From the NCBI GenBank assembly GCA_025808875.1, contig CP075528.1, forward strand, positions 3,346,473-3,410,472: a DNA stretch of 64,000 bases, written 5' to 3'. Made by a program: the position numbers and the translations under genes. The stretch comes from Enhydrobacter sp. (lineage in GTDB: Bacteria > Pseudomonadota > Alphaproteobacteria > Reyranellales > Reyranellaceae). This document shows, piece after piece, positions 49,007 through 56,999 of this stretch (position 1 is the stretch's first letter; every line of letters begins with the position of its first letter). The notes beneath the pieces were generated by a model. That model was given only the letters and a program-made list of their open reading frames with translations, was not told the DNA's origin and did no database searches.

Positions 49007-49900
49007 ATGAAATCCATCCGCACCAAAACACTCGAGATCGCCTACGAGGAACAGGGGCCCGCCGACGGATCTCCGGTCATTCTGCTGCACGGCTTCCCCT
49101 ACGACGGCCGCGCCTACGACGAGGTCGCGCCGCCGCTGGCGAAGGACGGCAACCGAGTGCTGGTGCCGTGGCTGCGCGGCTACGGCGCCACGCGCTTCCT
49201 CGCGCCGGAGACGCCGCGCTCGGGCGAGCAGGCGGCGCTCGGCAACGACCTGCGCGAATTCATGGATGCGCTCGGCATCGCGCGCGCGACGCTCGGCGGC
49301 TACGACTGGGGCGGCCGCGCCGCCTGCGTGGTCTCCGCGCTCTGGCCCGAGCGCGTGCGCGGCCTCGTGAGCGGCGGCGGCTACAACATCTTCGTCACCG
49401 CGGCGATGAACAACCCGGCGTCGGCGATGCAGGAGCAGCGCAACTGGTATCAGTACTACTTCCACCTCGAGCGCGGCGTCCGCGGCCTGGAGAAGAATCG
49501 CCGCGACATCGCCCGCCTGCTGTGGACGCTGTGGTCGCCGGAATGGACGTTCGACGACGCGACCTTCGAACGGACCGCGCTGGCCTTCGACAATCCCGAC
49601 TTCGTCGCCGTCGTCATCCAGTCCTATCGCCATCGCTACGGCAATGCGCCGGGCGATCCCTCGCTGCTCGATATCGAGGCGCGGCTCGCCGGGCAGCCGA
49701 AGATCTCCGTACCGACCATCAACCTCCATGGCGGCCACGACGGCGTCTCGCCGGTTCCGGAGACCGACACGCAGGGGCGCAACTTCACGGGCTTCTACGA
49801 GCGCCGGATCATCCCGCGGGTCGGCCACAACGTTCCGCAGGAAGCGCCCGCCGACACGGTGCAGGCGCTTCGCGACATCCTGCGGAAAGCCGGCCCGTGA
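49007..49900 (+). CDS. Alpha/beta hydrolase, epoxide-hydrolase-like
   Basis: A 297-aa alpha/beta-hydrolase. ILLHGFPYDGRAYDE gives the oxyanion HG motif; the nucleophile elbow GGYDWGGRAA holds Asp rather than Ser, as in epoxide hydrolases and haloalkane dehalogenases; the catalytic His is in RVGHNVPQE. A helical cap lies at about 135-215. Divergent from the amidohydrolase with 72 bp between them. Confidence 0.87.
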   Translation: MKSIRTKTLEIAYEEQGPADGSPVILLHGFPYDGRAYDEVAPPLAKDGNRVLVPWLRGYGATRFLAPETPRSGEQAALGNDLREFMDALGIARATLGGYDWGGRAACVVSALWPERVRGLVSGGGYNIFVTAAMNNPASAMQEQRNWYQYYFHLERGVRGLEKNRRDIARLLWTLWSPEWTFDDATFERTALAFDNPDFVAVVIQSYRHRYGNAPGDPSLLDIEARLAGQPKISVPTINLHGGHDGVSPVPETDTQGRNFTGFYERRIIPRVGHNVPQEAPADTVQALRDILRKAGP

Positions 49901-50110
49901 CCCGCGGGCCCGCCGCATGCCCGCGGAAACCCCGGAAATCGTACAAATTGCAGTGTCCCCAACTGTGCTGATGGGGGTAGCGCACCAGCGCTAACTGCGG
50001 AAACCTCCCAGATCCGGCTCCTTTCGATGAGATGACCGTTTTTCCGATCACGCGACGATCGTACAAATTATCCAGTCGATCTTTCCTTGTCAATTATCCT
50101 TCGTCGTCGC
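49901..50110. repeat. Intergenic region with a 12-bp direct repeat and hairpins
   Basis: No gene seen. ATCGTACAAATT occurs at 49938-49949 and again at 50058-50069, 120 bp apart. Between them CCCCA/TGGGG (from 49957) and TAGCGC/GCGCTA (49978-49993, ACCA loop) form adjacent hairpins. The bases before the first copy again show 9-base units (GCGGAAACC, CCGGAAATC, GTACAAATT) like arrays A and B on the other strand. Confidence 0.55.
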
Positions 50111-50731
50111 TCATTCGATCGCCGCCGCCTTCTCGAAGGCCGGCCGCGCTCGCAGGCGCTCGTAGTAGGCCGAGACGCGCGGGCCCAGCATCTTCGCGAG
50201 GCCGAACACGGTGGCGATATGGAGGGCGTAGCCGACCGAGATGTCGGCCAGGGTGAGCCGGCCGGCGACCAGGAAGTCACGGCCCTCGAGCCGCTGTTCC
50301 AGCGGCGCCAGGCGGGCGACGAGCGTCTCGCGCGCATCGGCGAGGATGGCGTCGGATGCCGGCCCCGGTACGTTGAGGCGATTGACCCTCGCCATCAAGC
50401 CGATCGGCAGCATGACGGTGGACTCGCCGTACCACAGCCATTGCAGGTACGGCGCGCGCTCCGGGTCGCCCGGCGCCACGACCAGCGACGTCTCGCCCTG
50501 CCGGGCCGCCAGGTACTCACAGATCGCCAGCGATTCGGTCATCACCCGGTCGCCGTCGACCATGGCCGGCACCGTGCCGGCCGGATTGACCGCAAGATAC
50601 TCCGGCTGCAGGCGCCGGGGCGGGAAGGCGAGCGTCCGGATGTCGGCCTTCACGCCGATCTCCTCGAGCAGCCAGAGCACGCGCAGCGAACGGGCGTTGG
50701 GCGCGTGGTAGATCGCCACCACGGAGGTCAC
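50111..50731 (-). CDS. Glutathione S-transferase family protein
   Basis: A 206-aa cytosolic GST: N-terminal thioredoxin-fold domain (HAPNARSLRVLWLLEEIG; NPAGTVPAMVDGD; TESLAICEYLA) and C-terminal helical domain with ADISVGYALH. GTG at 50729-50731 overlaps the stop of the M20 peptidase gene (GTGA), making it the last gene of the catabolic operon. A detoxifying or isomerising role on an operon intermediate is an inference. Confidence 0.88.
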   Translation of the reverse strand: MTSVVAIYHAPNARSLRVLWLLEEIGVKADIRTLAFPPRRLQPEYLAVNPAGTVPAMVDGDRVMTESLAICEYLAARQGETSLVVAPGDPERAPYLQWLWYGESTVMLPIGLMARVNRLNVPGPASDAILADARETLVARLAPLEQRLEGRDFLVAGRLTLADISVGYALHIATVFGLAKMLGPRVSAYYERLRARPAFEKAAAIE

Positions 50732-51888
50732 TCCAGCGTTTCGAGCAGCCGTGCGCAGAGATAGGTGCGCGGCACCAGGGACGAATAGTAGATCTGCTCG
50801 TCGATGGCATGGGCGCCCTTGCCGTCGGCGCCCAATCCGTCGAGCGTCGGGATGCCCAGCGCGGCCGTGAAGTTGCCGTCGCTGCCGCCGCCGGTCAGCG
50901 GCACGTCCTGCAGCTCCTTGCCGATTTCGCGATAGATCGCCTGCGCCTTGCCGAACAGGTCGGCGATGCCGGCGTCCTTCTGGTAGGGCGGCCGGTTCAT
51001 GCCGCCCTCGACCACGAGCTCGACCTCCTGGCCGATCGGCTCGAGATTCAGGAACCAGTGCGTCATCTCCTCGGCGAGCTGCTGGCTCGGCACGCGCAGA
51101 TCGACGTCGGCCACGCACTCGGCGGGAGTCACGTTGACGCCGGTGCCGCCGCGCACCAGACCGACATTGCAGGTGATGCCGCGCGCATAATCGGTCTTGC
51201 CCTCGATGCGCACGATCTGCCGTGCCATCTCGAGGATGGCGCTGCGGCCGTCCTGATGGCGCACGCCGGCATGGGCGGCCCTGCCCCTCACCTTCAGGGT
51301 GAAGCGGCCGACACCCTTGCGCGAGGTCACGACCTTGTCGCCGTCGCGCCCGGGTTCCATGACCAGCGCATACTTGTGGCCGCGTGCCGCCTCCTCGATG
51401 CGCGCCCGCGAGGTCGGGCTGCCGACCTCCTCCTCCGGAATGAACATGAAGGTCACCGGCAGGCGGGTCTTCTTGCCCTGCCGCACGAGGTGACGCAGCG
51501 CGTAGTAGGCGATGTAGCCGCCCGCCTTCATGTCGTAGATGCCCGGGCCGAAAATCGAATCGCCCTCGCGGCGGATCCGCAGCTCCTTCTCAATCATGCC
51601 GATGGGGTGGACGGTATCGAGATGGGCCAGCACCAGGATGCCCTTGCCCTGGCTCTCGCTCCAATCCGCCGGCGTCCGGCATTCGAGGATGTCGCCGAAG
51701 CCGTCCCTGCCGGGGATGCGGTCGAGCGTCAGGCCGAGGTCGCGGAACTGGCCCTCGACATGATCGACCACCCTGTTGACCGACCTCGAGTCGTGACTCG
51801 GACTCTCGATCGACACCCATTCGACGATGCCGGCGAGCACATCGTCGGCATCGATCCTCGGTTCGTTGCCGTGGGCGGCCCTGGCCAT
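50728..51888 (-). CDS. M20-family metallopeptidase/deacylase
   Basis: A 386-aa di-zinc hydrolase. Metal-binding and catalytic elements are LVLAHLDTVHP (near 94), FGPGIYDMKAG (near 122) and FIPEEEVGS with the EE pair (near 160). The lid/dimerisation domain follows (GRAAHAGVRHQDGRSAI) and GGGSDGN is near 330. Family members cleave C-terminal amino acids, N-acyl amino acids or glutamate conjugates. Its start overlaps the SDR stop by one base (TGATG). Confidence 0.9.
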   Translation of the reverse strand: MARAAHGNEPRIDADDVLAGIVEWVSIESPSHDSRSVNRVVDHVEGQFRDLGLTLDRIPGRDGFGDILECRTPADWSESQGKGILVLAHLDTVHPIGMIEKELRIRREGDSIFGPGIYDMKAGGYIAYYALRHLVRQGKKTRLPVTFMFIPEEEVGSPTSRARIEEAARGHKYALVMEPGRDGDKVVTSRKGVGRFTLKVRGRAAHAGVRHQDGRSAILEMARQIVRIEGKTDYARGITCNVGLVRGGTGVNVTPAECVADVDLRVPSQQLAEEMTHWFLNLEPIGQEVELVVEGGMNRPPYQKDAGIADLFGKAQAIYREIGKELQDVPLTGGGSDGNFTAALGIPTLDGLGADGKGAHAIDEQIYYSSLVPRTYLCARLLETLE

Positions 51889-52805
51889 CAGACCGGATCC
51901 CAGGTGAAGTACTCGGGCGAGCGCTTCATGTCGGTGAAGTAGGGCTTCATCGACGGCACGGCATGCTCGGCGATCGCCTCCAGCGTCCACCCCTCGGAAT
52001 TGTGGACCGAGCGCACCGGGCGGTTGGCGTTGAACAGCATGATCTCGTTCATGCGCACGCCGAAGATCTGCGAGGTGATGCCATCGGCGGCATCCGACAG
52101 CAGGAACACCGCCATCGGCGCGATCTTGGCCGGCGTCATCTTCTTGGAACGCTCGAGGCGGGCCTTCTGCGCCTCGGTGTCGGCCGGGATGGTGCCGATC
52201 ATGCGCGTCCAGGCGAAGGGCGAGATGCAGTTGGAGCGCACGTTGAACGCCGCCATGTCGAGCGCGATCGAGCGCGACAGGCCGACGATGCCCATCTTGG
52301 CCGCCGAGTAGTTGGCCTGGCCGAAATTGCCGACCAGGCCGGACGTCGACGTGAAGTGCACGAAGGCGCCGGACTTCTGCTCCTTGAAATAGTTGGCGGC
52401 GGCGCGGCTGACGTTGAAGGCGCCGTTGAGATGCACGTCGATCACCATCTTCCAGTCCATGTGGCTCATGCGATGGAAGATGCGGTCGCGCAGGATGCCG
52501 GCGTTGTTGATGACGCCGTCGATCCGGCCGAAATTCTCCACGGCGGTCTTGATCATGCGCTCCGCACCCGCCGGATCGGTCACGCTGTCGGCGTTCGGGA
52601 CGGCCTTGCCGCCCGCCGCGGCGATTTCGTCGCAGACCTTCTGCGCCGGCGTCGCCGAGCCCGAGCCCTCGCCGTCGACCGCGCCGCCGAGATCGTTGAC
52701 CACCACGTTGGCGCCTTCCCGGGCGGCCAGCAGCGCCATCTCGCGGCCGATGCCGCCGCCGGCGCCGGTGACCAGCACGACCTTGCCCTTCAGCATGTCC
52801 GTCAT
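51888..52805 (-). CDS. Short-chain dehydrogenase resembling the hydroxyacyl-CoA dehydrogenase of multifunctional enzyme 2
   Basis: A 305-aa SDR. GAGGGIGREMAL binds NAD(P); NNAGILRDRIFHRMSHMDW, STSGLVGNFGQANYSAAK (catalytic Ser-Tyr-Lys) and VVVNDLGGAVDGEGSGS match peroxisomal MFE-2/HSD17B4-type (3R)-hydroxyacyl-CoA dehydrogenases. The C-terminal extension (about 60 residues, ending YFTWDPV) goes beyond a bare SDR. Beta-oxidation of CoA esters fits its neighbours. ATG at 52803-52805; an in-frame ATG 9 bp later is possible. Confidence 0.87.
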   Translation of the reverse strand: MTDMLKGKVVLVTGAGGGIGREMALLAAREGANVVVNDLGGAVDGEGSGSATPAQKVCDEIAAAGGKAVPNADSVTDPAGAERMIKTAVENFGRIDGVINNAGILRDRIFHRMSHMDWKMVIDVHLNGAFNVSRAAANYFKEQKSGAFVHFTSTSGLVGNFGQANYSAAKMGIVGLSRSIALDMAAFNVRSNCISPFAWTRMIGTIPADTEAQKARLERSKKMTPAKIAPMAVFLLSDAADGITSQIFGVRMNEIMLFNANRPVRSVHNSEGWTLEAIAEHAVPSMKPYFTDMKRSPEYFTWDPV

Positions 52806-52828
52806 CTTCTCGCTCCCTCTCGCTTGCG

Positions 52829-54043
52829 TCAGGAATTCAGACTGGCGCCGCCGCCGCGCGGACGCAACAGGCGCGCGCTCCATAGCGTGGCGACGGCGAA
52901 CGGCGCCAGAGCCAGCACCAGCGGCAGTGCCACATAGCGGCTGCCGATCGGCGTCAGCACCGCCACGGCGACGGTCCCCATCGCGCCCATGCCCATCTGG
53001 GCGAGGCCGGCGAGCGAGGACGCCGTGCCGGCAAGCCGCGGATACATGCCGACCGCGCCGGCATTGGCGTTGGCCACGATCAGGCCGGTGCCGAAGCTCA
53101 GCACCATGTGCGGGCCGATGATGGCCCACCAGGTGAGGATGCCCGACAGCGACAGCGCGCCCATGGCGGCCAGCGCCGCGACATGGAACCAGCCGGACCG
53201 GCGGATGAGGGTGGTCGACGCGACGCGGCCGACCAGCCGGTTGTTGACGAAGGTGCCGGCCGCAAACCCCGCGACCGAGAGCAGCACGATCAGGCCGAAC
53301 TCGCGCGGGCTGAACCCCAGGCTCTCCTGCATGACGAAGGGGACGCCGGCCAGCATTCCGAAGTTGATCGCGAACGAGAAGCCGAGCGGCAGCACATGGC
53401 CGAGGAACCGCCGGTCGCGCAGCATCTCGCGCGACCCGCTCAGGAGCACGGAGAGGTCGATGTGCTCGCTGCGGTGGCGGTTCGTCTCGCCGAGCCCGAC
53501 CAGCGTCACGACCAGCAGGATCGCGCCAAAGACGCCGACGAACCAGAACGTCGCCTGCCAGCCGATCCATTCGCCGAGAAAGCCGCCGACGAAGGGCGCC
53601 AGCGAGGGAGCGATGTTCTGCCCGAGCGAGATCCAGCTCATGACCAGCGGCATTTCCTGGTAGCTGTAGGCATCGCGGGTGAGCGCGCGGCCCAGCACCG
53701 ACCCCGACGCCGCGCCCAGCCCCTGCAGGATGCGCAATCCCATGAGGCCGCCGATGGACGGCGCCAGCGAGCAGGCGAGCGTGGTCGCCGTGAAGAAGAA
53801 CAGCCCGCCCAGCAGCACCGGCCGGCGCCCGTAGCGGTCGCTCAACGGCCCGTAGAAGAGCTGGCCGACGGCGAAGCCCAGCATGTAGGTCGTGAGGGTG
53901 AGCTGCACGCTGTCCGCCGACGCGCCGAGATCGTGGCCGACCGACGGCATGACGGGCGTGTAGATGCTCATGGTCAGCGGGCCGAAGCTGCCCAGCGCCA
54001 CGAGCAAGGCGATGTACCCACCGGAACGCGGACGCAACTGCAC
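52829..54043 (-). CDS. MFS transporter, Bcr/CflA-like
   Basis: A 404-aa 12-helix drug:H+ antiporter-type transporter. After helix 1 comes PLTMSIYTPVMPSVGHDLG, then loop 2-3 signature YGPLSDRYGRRPVLLGG and the antiporter-like GLRILQGLGAASG. GTG at 54041-54043 starts inside the stop of the transglutaminase gene (TAGTG). It likely exports a product or toxic intermediate of the operon (inference). Confidence 0.87.
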   Translation of the reverse strand: MQLRPRSGGYIALLVALGSFGPLTMSIYTPVMPSVGHDLGASADSVQLTLTTYMLGFAVGQLFYGPLSDRYGRRPVLLGGLFFFTATTLACSLAPSIGGLMGLRILQGLGAASGSVLGRALTRDAYSYQEMPLVMSWISLGQNIAPSLAPFVGGFLGEWIGWQATFWFVGVFGAILLVVTLVGLGETNRHRSEHIDLSVLLSGSREMLRDRRFLGHVLPLGFSFAINFGMLAGVPFVMQESLGFSPREFGLIVLLSVAGFAAGTFVNNRLVGRVASTTLIRRSGWFHVAALAAMGALSLSGILTWWAIIGPHMVLSFGTGLIVANANAGAVGMYPRLAGTASSLAGLAQMGMGAMGTVAVAVLTPIGSRYVALPLVLALAPFAVATLWSARLLRPRGGGASLNS

Positions 54044-54768
54044 TATCGCTTCGCTTCCGCCGCGCCCTCTGCGCCAAAATCGCCGCCCAGCGGCATCGCT
54101 TCCTGCTGCCGGGTCATGCGCGGGTAATAGTGGCGGAACGCGCCGCGGATCTCGTCGAACGGGATGTCGGCGAACACCCCGCGATAGGCGAGATACTCCA
54201 TGTGACGGCGGCCGCCGAGATCGAACGGGTGATAGATCGAATCGGAGACGCCGTCCCACTCGAGCGGCTTCAGGCCGAACTTCTCCGTCAGCTCTCGATT
54301 GAACGCCGGCGTCGCCTTGATCCAGCGGCCGTCGAGCCACACGTCGGTGTAGCCGTGATAGTAGAAGACGTCGCAGCCCATCAGGTCGGCCAGTCGCTTT
54401 GTCGTCATGTGGTTGCGCACGTCGGCGTAGCCGACGCGCGCCGCAATGCCGACGGCCCGGCACACGGCGGCCATCACCCCCGCCTTGTTGACACAATAAC
54501 CATGCCCCGCCGCCAGCGTGGCGCTGGCTCGGTAGGCGTCGCGCTTCATCGGCGTGTTGTAAGGGTCGTAGCGCAGTCCGTCGCGCACGGCATAGTAGAG
54601 CCGCAGTGCGCGTTCACGATCACTGCCCTCGCCCGCGACCCGCTTTGCGTAAGCCACGACCTTCGGATGATCCGAGTCGATCAGATCGCCTGCACGGCCG
54701 TAGGCTTCGGGGGCCGCACCGTCGCGCACCGCATCGTCGCGGCTCGTCGTCAAAGAATCGTAGTCCAT
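54043..54768 (-). CDS. Transglutaminase-like domain protein
   Basis: A 241-aa cytoplasmic transglutaminase/protease-like fold. The catalytic Cys is in GHGYCVNKAG (near residue 90), the His in YYHGYTDVWLDGRW (near 137). The third residue normally in a VDPT motif is replaced by KATPAFN, as in related subgroup members. There is no signal peptide. It overlaps both neighbours by one base, within an acyl-CoA degradation operon; its substrate (peptide or amide) is unknown. Confidence 0.85.
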   Translation of the reverse strand: MDYDSLTTSRDDAVRDGAAPEAYGRAGDLIDSDHPKVVAYAKRVAGEGSDRERALRLYYAVRDGLRYDPYNTPMKRDAYRASATLAAGHGYCVNKAGVMAAVCRAVGIAARVGYADVRNHMTTKRLADLMGCDVFYYHGYTDVWLDGRWIKATPAFNRELTEKFGLKPLEWDGVSDSIYHPFDLGGRRHMEYLAYRGVFADIPFDEIRGAFRHYYPRMTRQQEAMPLGGDFGAEGAAEAKR

Positions 54769-55229
54769 CAGAGGGCGGAAGGTTCGTCGATTGCGGCCTT
54801 GACCAGGAAGTGGGCATTGGCCGTGGCGACCGGCTTCGAGCGGTCGTCCTGCCAAGCCTCGGCATATACATTGACCATGCGGCGGCCCTGCTTGGTGACC
54901 TTGGCGGCGGCGAGCACATCGAGCGGCCGGGCCGAGCGGAGATAGTCGACGGTGATGTTGACGATCTTGGGCACCGTCTCGGTCTCGGTCTCCCAGAGAA
55001 GATGGAAGATCGCCGCCATCTCCAGCATCGCGCCCAGCGTGCCACCGTGGATCGCCGGCAGGAAGGTGTTGCCGATCAGCTCGGGATGGAAGCGCATGCG
55101 GGTCAGCAACTCGCCGGTCGCGTTCTCCGGCGCGATCCGCATCCAGCGGGCGTAGGGAATCGCCTCGGCGAGCCGCGCCACGTCGCCCGACTTGCGCGCC
55201 ACCGCGAGGCCGCTCAGGAGCCCGCTCAC
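54768..55229 (-). CDS. PaaI-type hotdog-fold thioesterase (second of a pair)
   Basis: A 153-aa hotdog protein. The helix motif IHGGTLGAMLEMAA holds the usual HGG-x-x-x-x-x-D/E active site (Glu instead of Asp). IVNITVDYLRSARPLDVLAAAKVTKQGRRMV forms the sheet. GTG at 55227-55229 overlaps the preceding hotdog gene's stop (GTGA). It may hydrolyse CoA esters made in the pathway; the two hotdog proteins could form a heteromer. Confidence 0.85.
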   Translation of the reverse strand: MSGLLSGLAVARKSGDVARLAEAIPYARWMRIAPENATGELLTRMRFHPELIGNTFLPAIHGGTLGAMLEMAAIFHLLWETETETVPKIVNITVDYLRSARPLDVLAAAKVTKQGRRMVNVYAEAWQDDRSKPVATANAHFLVKAAIDEPSAL

Positions 55230-55687
55230 GCGACGTCCCCCGGCAAACGCTTGGGGCGGCCCTTGGTGCCGAGCATGAAGGTGCCGGCCGCTGCCGCGAT
55301 CGGGTCCTTGGCGTCGCCGTGATGGGCGAAGGCGCGCGTGAAGGCGACCGATCGGGTAAGCCGATAGCACTCGGCCTCGGCGATCACCGGCTTGCCCGGA
55401 TCGGCCGGCCGCACGTAGTCGATGCGCAGGTCGAGCGTGGCGAAGGGCTCGGGGTTCTTGAGCATGGTGGCGACCGCCATGCCGCAGCAGCCGTCGAGCA
55501 TGGCGGTCAGCGGCCCGCCGGCGAGCACGCCCGTCTCGGGATTGCCGACCAGTTCCTCGCGCCACTCGAGCTGCATGGCGGCAAAGCCGCGCCGTGCGTC
55601 GATCACCTTCAGGCCGAGCGCCTTGTTGTGCGGGATGGCGTCGGAGAACCATTGCTGGAACAGCGCCAGACGCTCGCCCTTGTCCAT
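55226..55687 (-). CDS. PaaI-type hotdog-fold thioesterase (first of a pair)
   Basis: A 153-aa hotdog protein with VLAGGPLTAMLDGCCGMA as the active-site helix (Asp present, but the usual His-Gly replaced by Ala-Gly) and LDLRIDYVRPADPGKPVIAEAE as core strands. ATG at 55685-55687 is chosen; GTG 6 bp earlier (55691-55693) would give the GTGA overlap seen elsewhere in this operon and is equally possible. It is likely to act with the next hotdog protein on an acyl-CoA. Confidence 0.83.
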   Translation of the reverse strand: MDKGERLALFQQWFSDAIPHNKALGLKVIDARRGFAAMQLEWREELVGNPETGVLAGGPLTAMLDGCCGMAVATMLKNPEPFATLDLRIDYVRPADPGKPVIAEAECYRLTRSVAFTRAFAHHGDAKDPIAAAAGTFMLGTKGRPKRLPGDVA

Positions 55688-55689
55688 GG

Positions 55690-56871
55690 TCACAGCCCCA
55701 TCTGGCGTGCGGCGAGGTCCTTCATGATCTCGATCGAGCCGCCGCCGATCGCCATCACCTTGGTCTCGCGATAGATGCGCTCGACCTTCGCGCCGCGCAG
55801 GTAGCCTGCGCCGCCGAAGATCTGCATCGCCTCGTTGGCGCAGTATTCCATGGTCGAGGTCGCGAGGTTCTTCAGCATGCAGATCTCCGCCACCGGCTTC
55901 TCGCCCCGCCCGACCCGCCAGGCCAACAGGTCGAGGGTCGACTTCACGGCATTGATGCGCATCGCCATGTCGACGAGACGGTGACGCACCACCTGGTTGG
56001 CGATCAAGGGCTTGCCAAAAGTGTGCCGTTCGCGCGCATAGGCGATCGACTCCTCCAGGCACAGCCTGGCGTAGCCGCAGGCACCCGCCGACATGCCGAG
56101 CCGCTCCTGGTTGAAGTTCAGCATGATGCCGATGAAGCCCTTGTTCTCCGGGCCGATCAGGTTGTCGACCGGCACGCGCACATTGTCGAAGAAGAGCTGG
56201 GCGGTGTCCGAAGCCCACCAGCCCATCTTCTTCAGCTTGTTGCGCGAGAAGCCCTCGCGCTCGCGCTCGATCAACAGCAGCGACACCCCGCTGGCGCCGG
56301 GCCCGCCGGTGCGCACCGCCACGGTGTAGTAGTCGGCACGCATGCCCGAAGTAATGAACATCTTGGAGCCGTTGACGACATAGTGGTCGCCCTCGCGGCG
56401 CGCCGTCGTCTTCAGGTTGGCGACGTCCGAGCCGCCGGAGGGCTCGGTGATGGCGAGCGCGCTGATCTTCTCGCCGGCCAGGATCTCGGGCAGCAGCTTG
56501 CGCTTCATCCATTCCGGTCCCAGTGCGGCGATCGGCGGCGCGCCGATCGTGTGGCTGTTGAGGCTGGCGTTGAGGCCGCCGCTGCCATGGCGCGCCATCT
56601 CCTCGGCCTTGACGATGCCGAAGAAGGGGTCGGTCGGCACGCCGCCATACTCCTCGGGAAAACCGAGCTGCATCAGGCCTGCTGCGGACGCCTTCCGGTA
56701 GAGATCGCGGGGAAATTCCTCGGCCTCGTCCCACTGGTCGACATAGGGCGCGATTTCCCGCTCGACGAAGCGCCGCACGGTGCGGCGGAACGCCTCGTGC
56801 TCCTCGGAATAGAACGGGCTCGCCGGCGCGGCTTCGGGCAGGATCGGCCGGCTCGATTCTACAGCGGTCAT
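55690..56871 (-). CDS. Acyl-CoA dehydrogenase, long-chain/isovaleryl-type
   Basis: A 393-aa FAD enzyme making the 2,3-double bond. ITEPSGGSDVANLKT and FITSGMRADYYTVAVRTGG are FAD/substrate signatures. The medium-chain catalytic Glu position (EGT) reads AIGGGSIEI, whereas helix G has LCLEESIAYARERHTFGKP, aligning with the LCAD/IVD-type catalytic Glu. So it is probably active, with the base in the LCAD position. First gene of the minus-strand catabolic operon, divergent from livH across about 128 bp. Confidence 0.9.
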   Translation of the reverse strand: MTAVESSRPILPEAAPASPFYSEEHEAFRRTVRRFVEREIAPYVDQWDEAEEFPRDLYRKASAAGLMQLGFPEEYGGVPTDPFFGIVKAEEMARHGSGGLNASLNSHTIGAPPIAALGPEWMKRKLLPEILAGEKISALAITEPSGGSDVANLKTTARREGDHYVVNGSKMFITSGMRADYYTVAVRTGGPGASGVSLLLIEREREGFSRNKLKKMGWWASDTAQLFFDNVRVPVDNLIGPENKGFIGIMLNFNQERLGMSAGACGYARLCLEESIAYARERHTFGKPLIANQVVRHRLVDMAMRINAVKSTLDLLAWRVGRGEKPVAEICMLKNLATSTMEYCANEAMQIFGGAGYLRGAKVERIYRETKVMAIGGGSIEIMKDLAARQMGL

Positions 56872-56925
56872 CGGTGGGACTCCTCGGGGCGGTTGTTACA
56901 CCTTTCATGTTTCCACGACAGTGCG

Positions 56926-56955
56926 TTGACTCCGCTGAACACGTGTTCATATTGC
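56926..56955 (+). promoter_or_regulatory. Promoter of the liv operon with an embedded operator palindrome
   Basis: TTGACT (56926-56931) and TATTGC (56950-56955) are 18 bp apart. The perfect 14-bp palindrome TGAACACGTGTTCA (56936-56949) fills the spacer exactly to the -10 box. A repressor or dimeric regulator bound here would block the liv promoter and perhaps the divergent acyl-CoA dehydrogenase promoter. Transcription would start near 56962. Confidence 0.6.
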
Positions 56956-56999
56956 GGGGCGAGGGGCGGCGGGAGACCGCCCGTGGCAGGGGACGGAAA

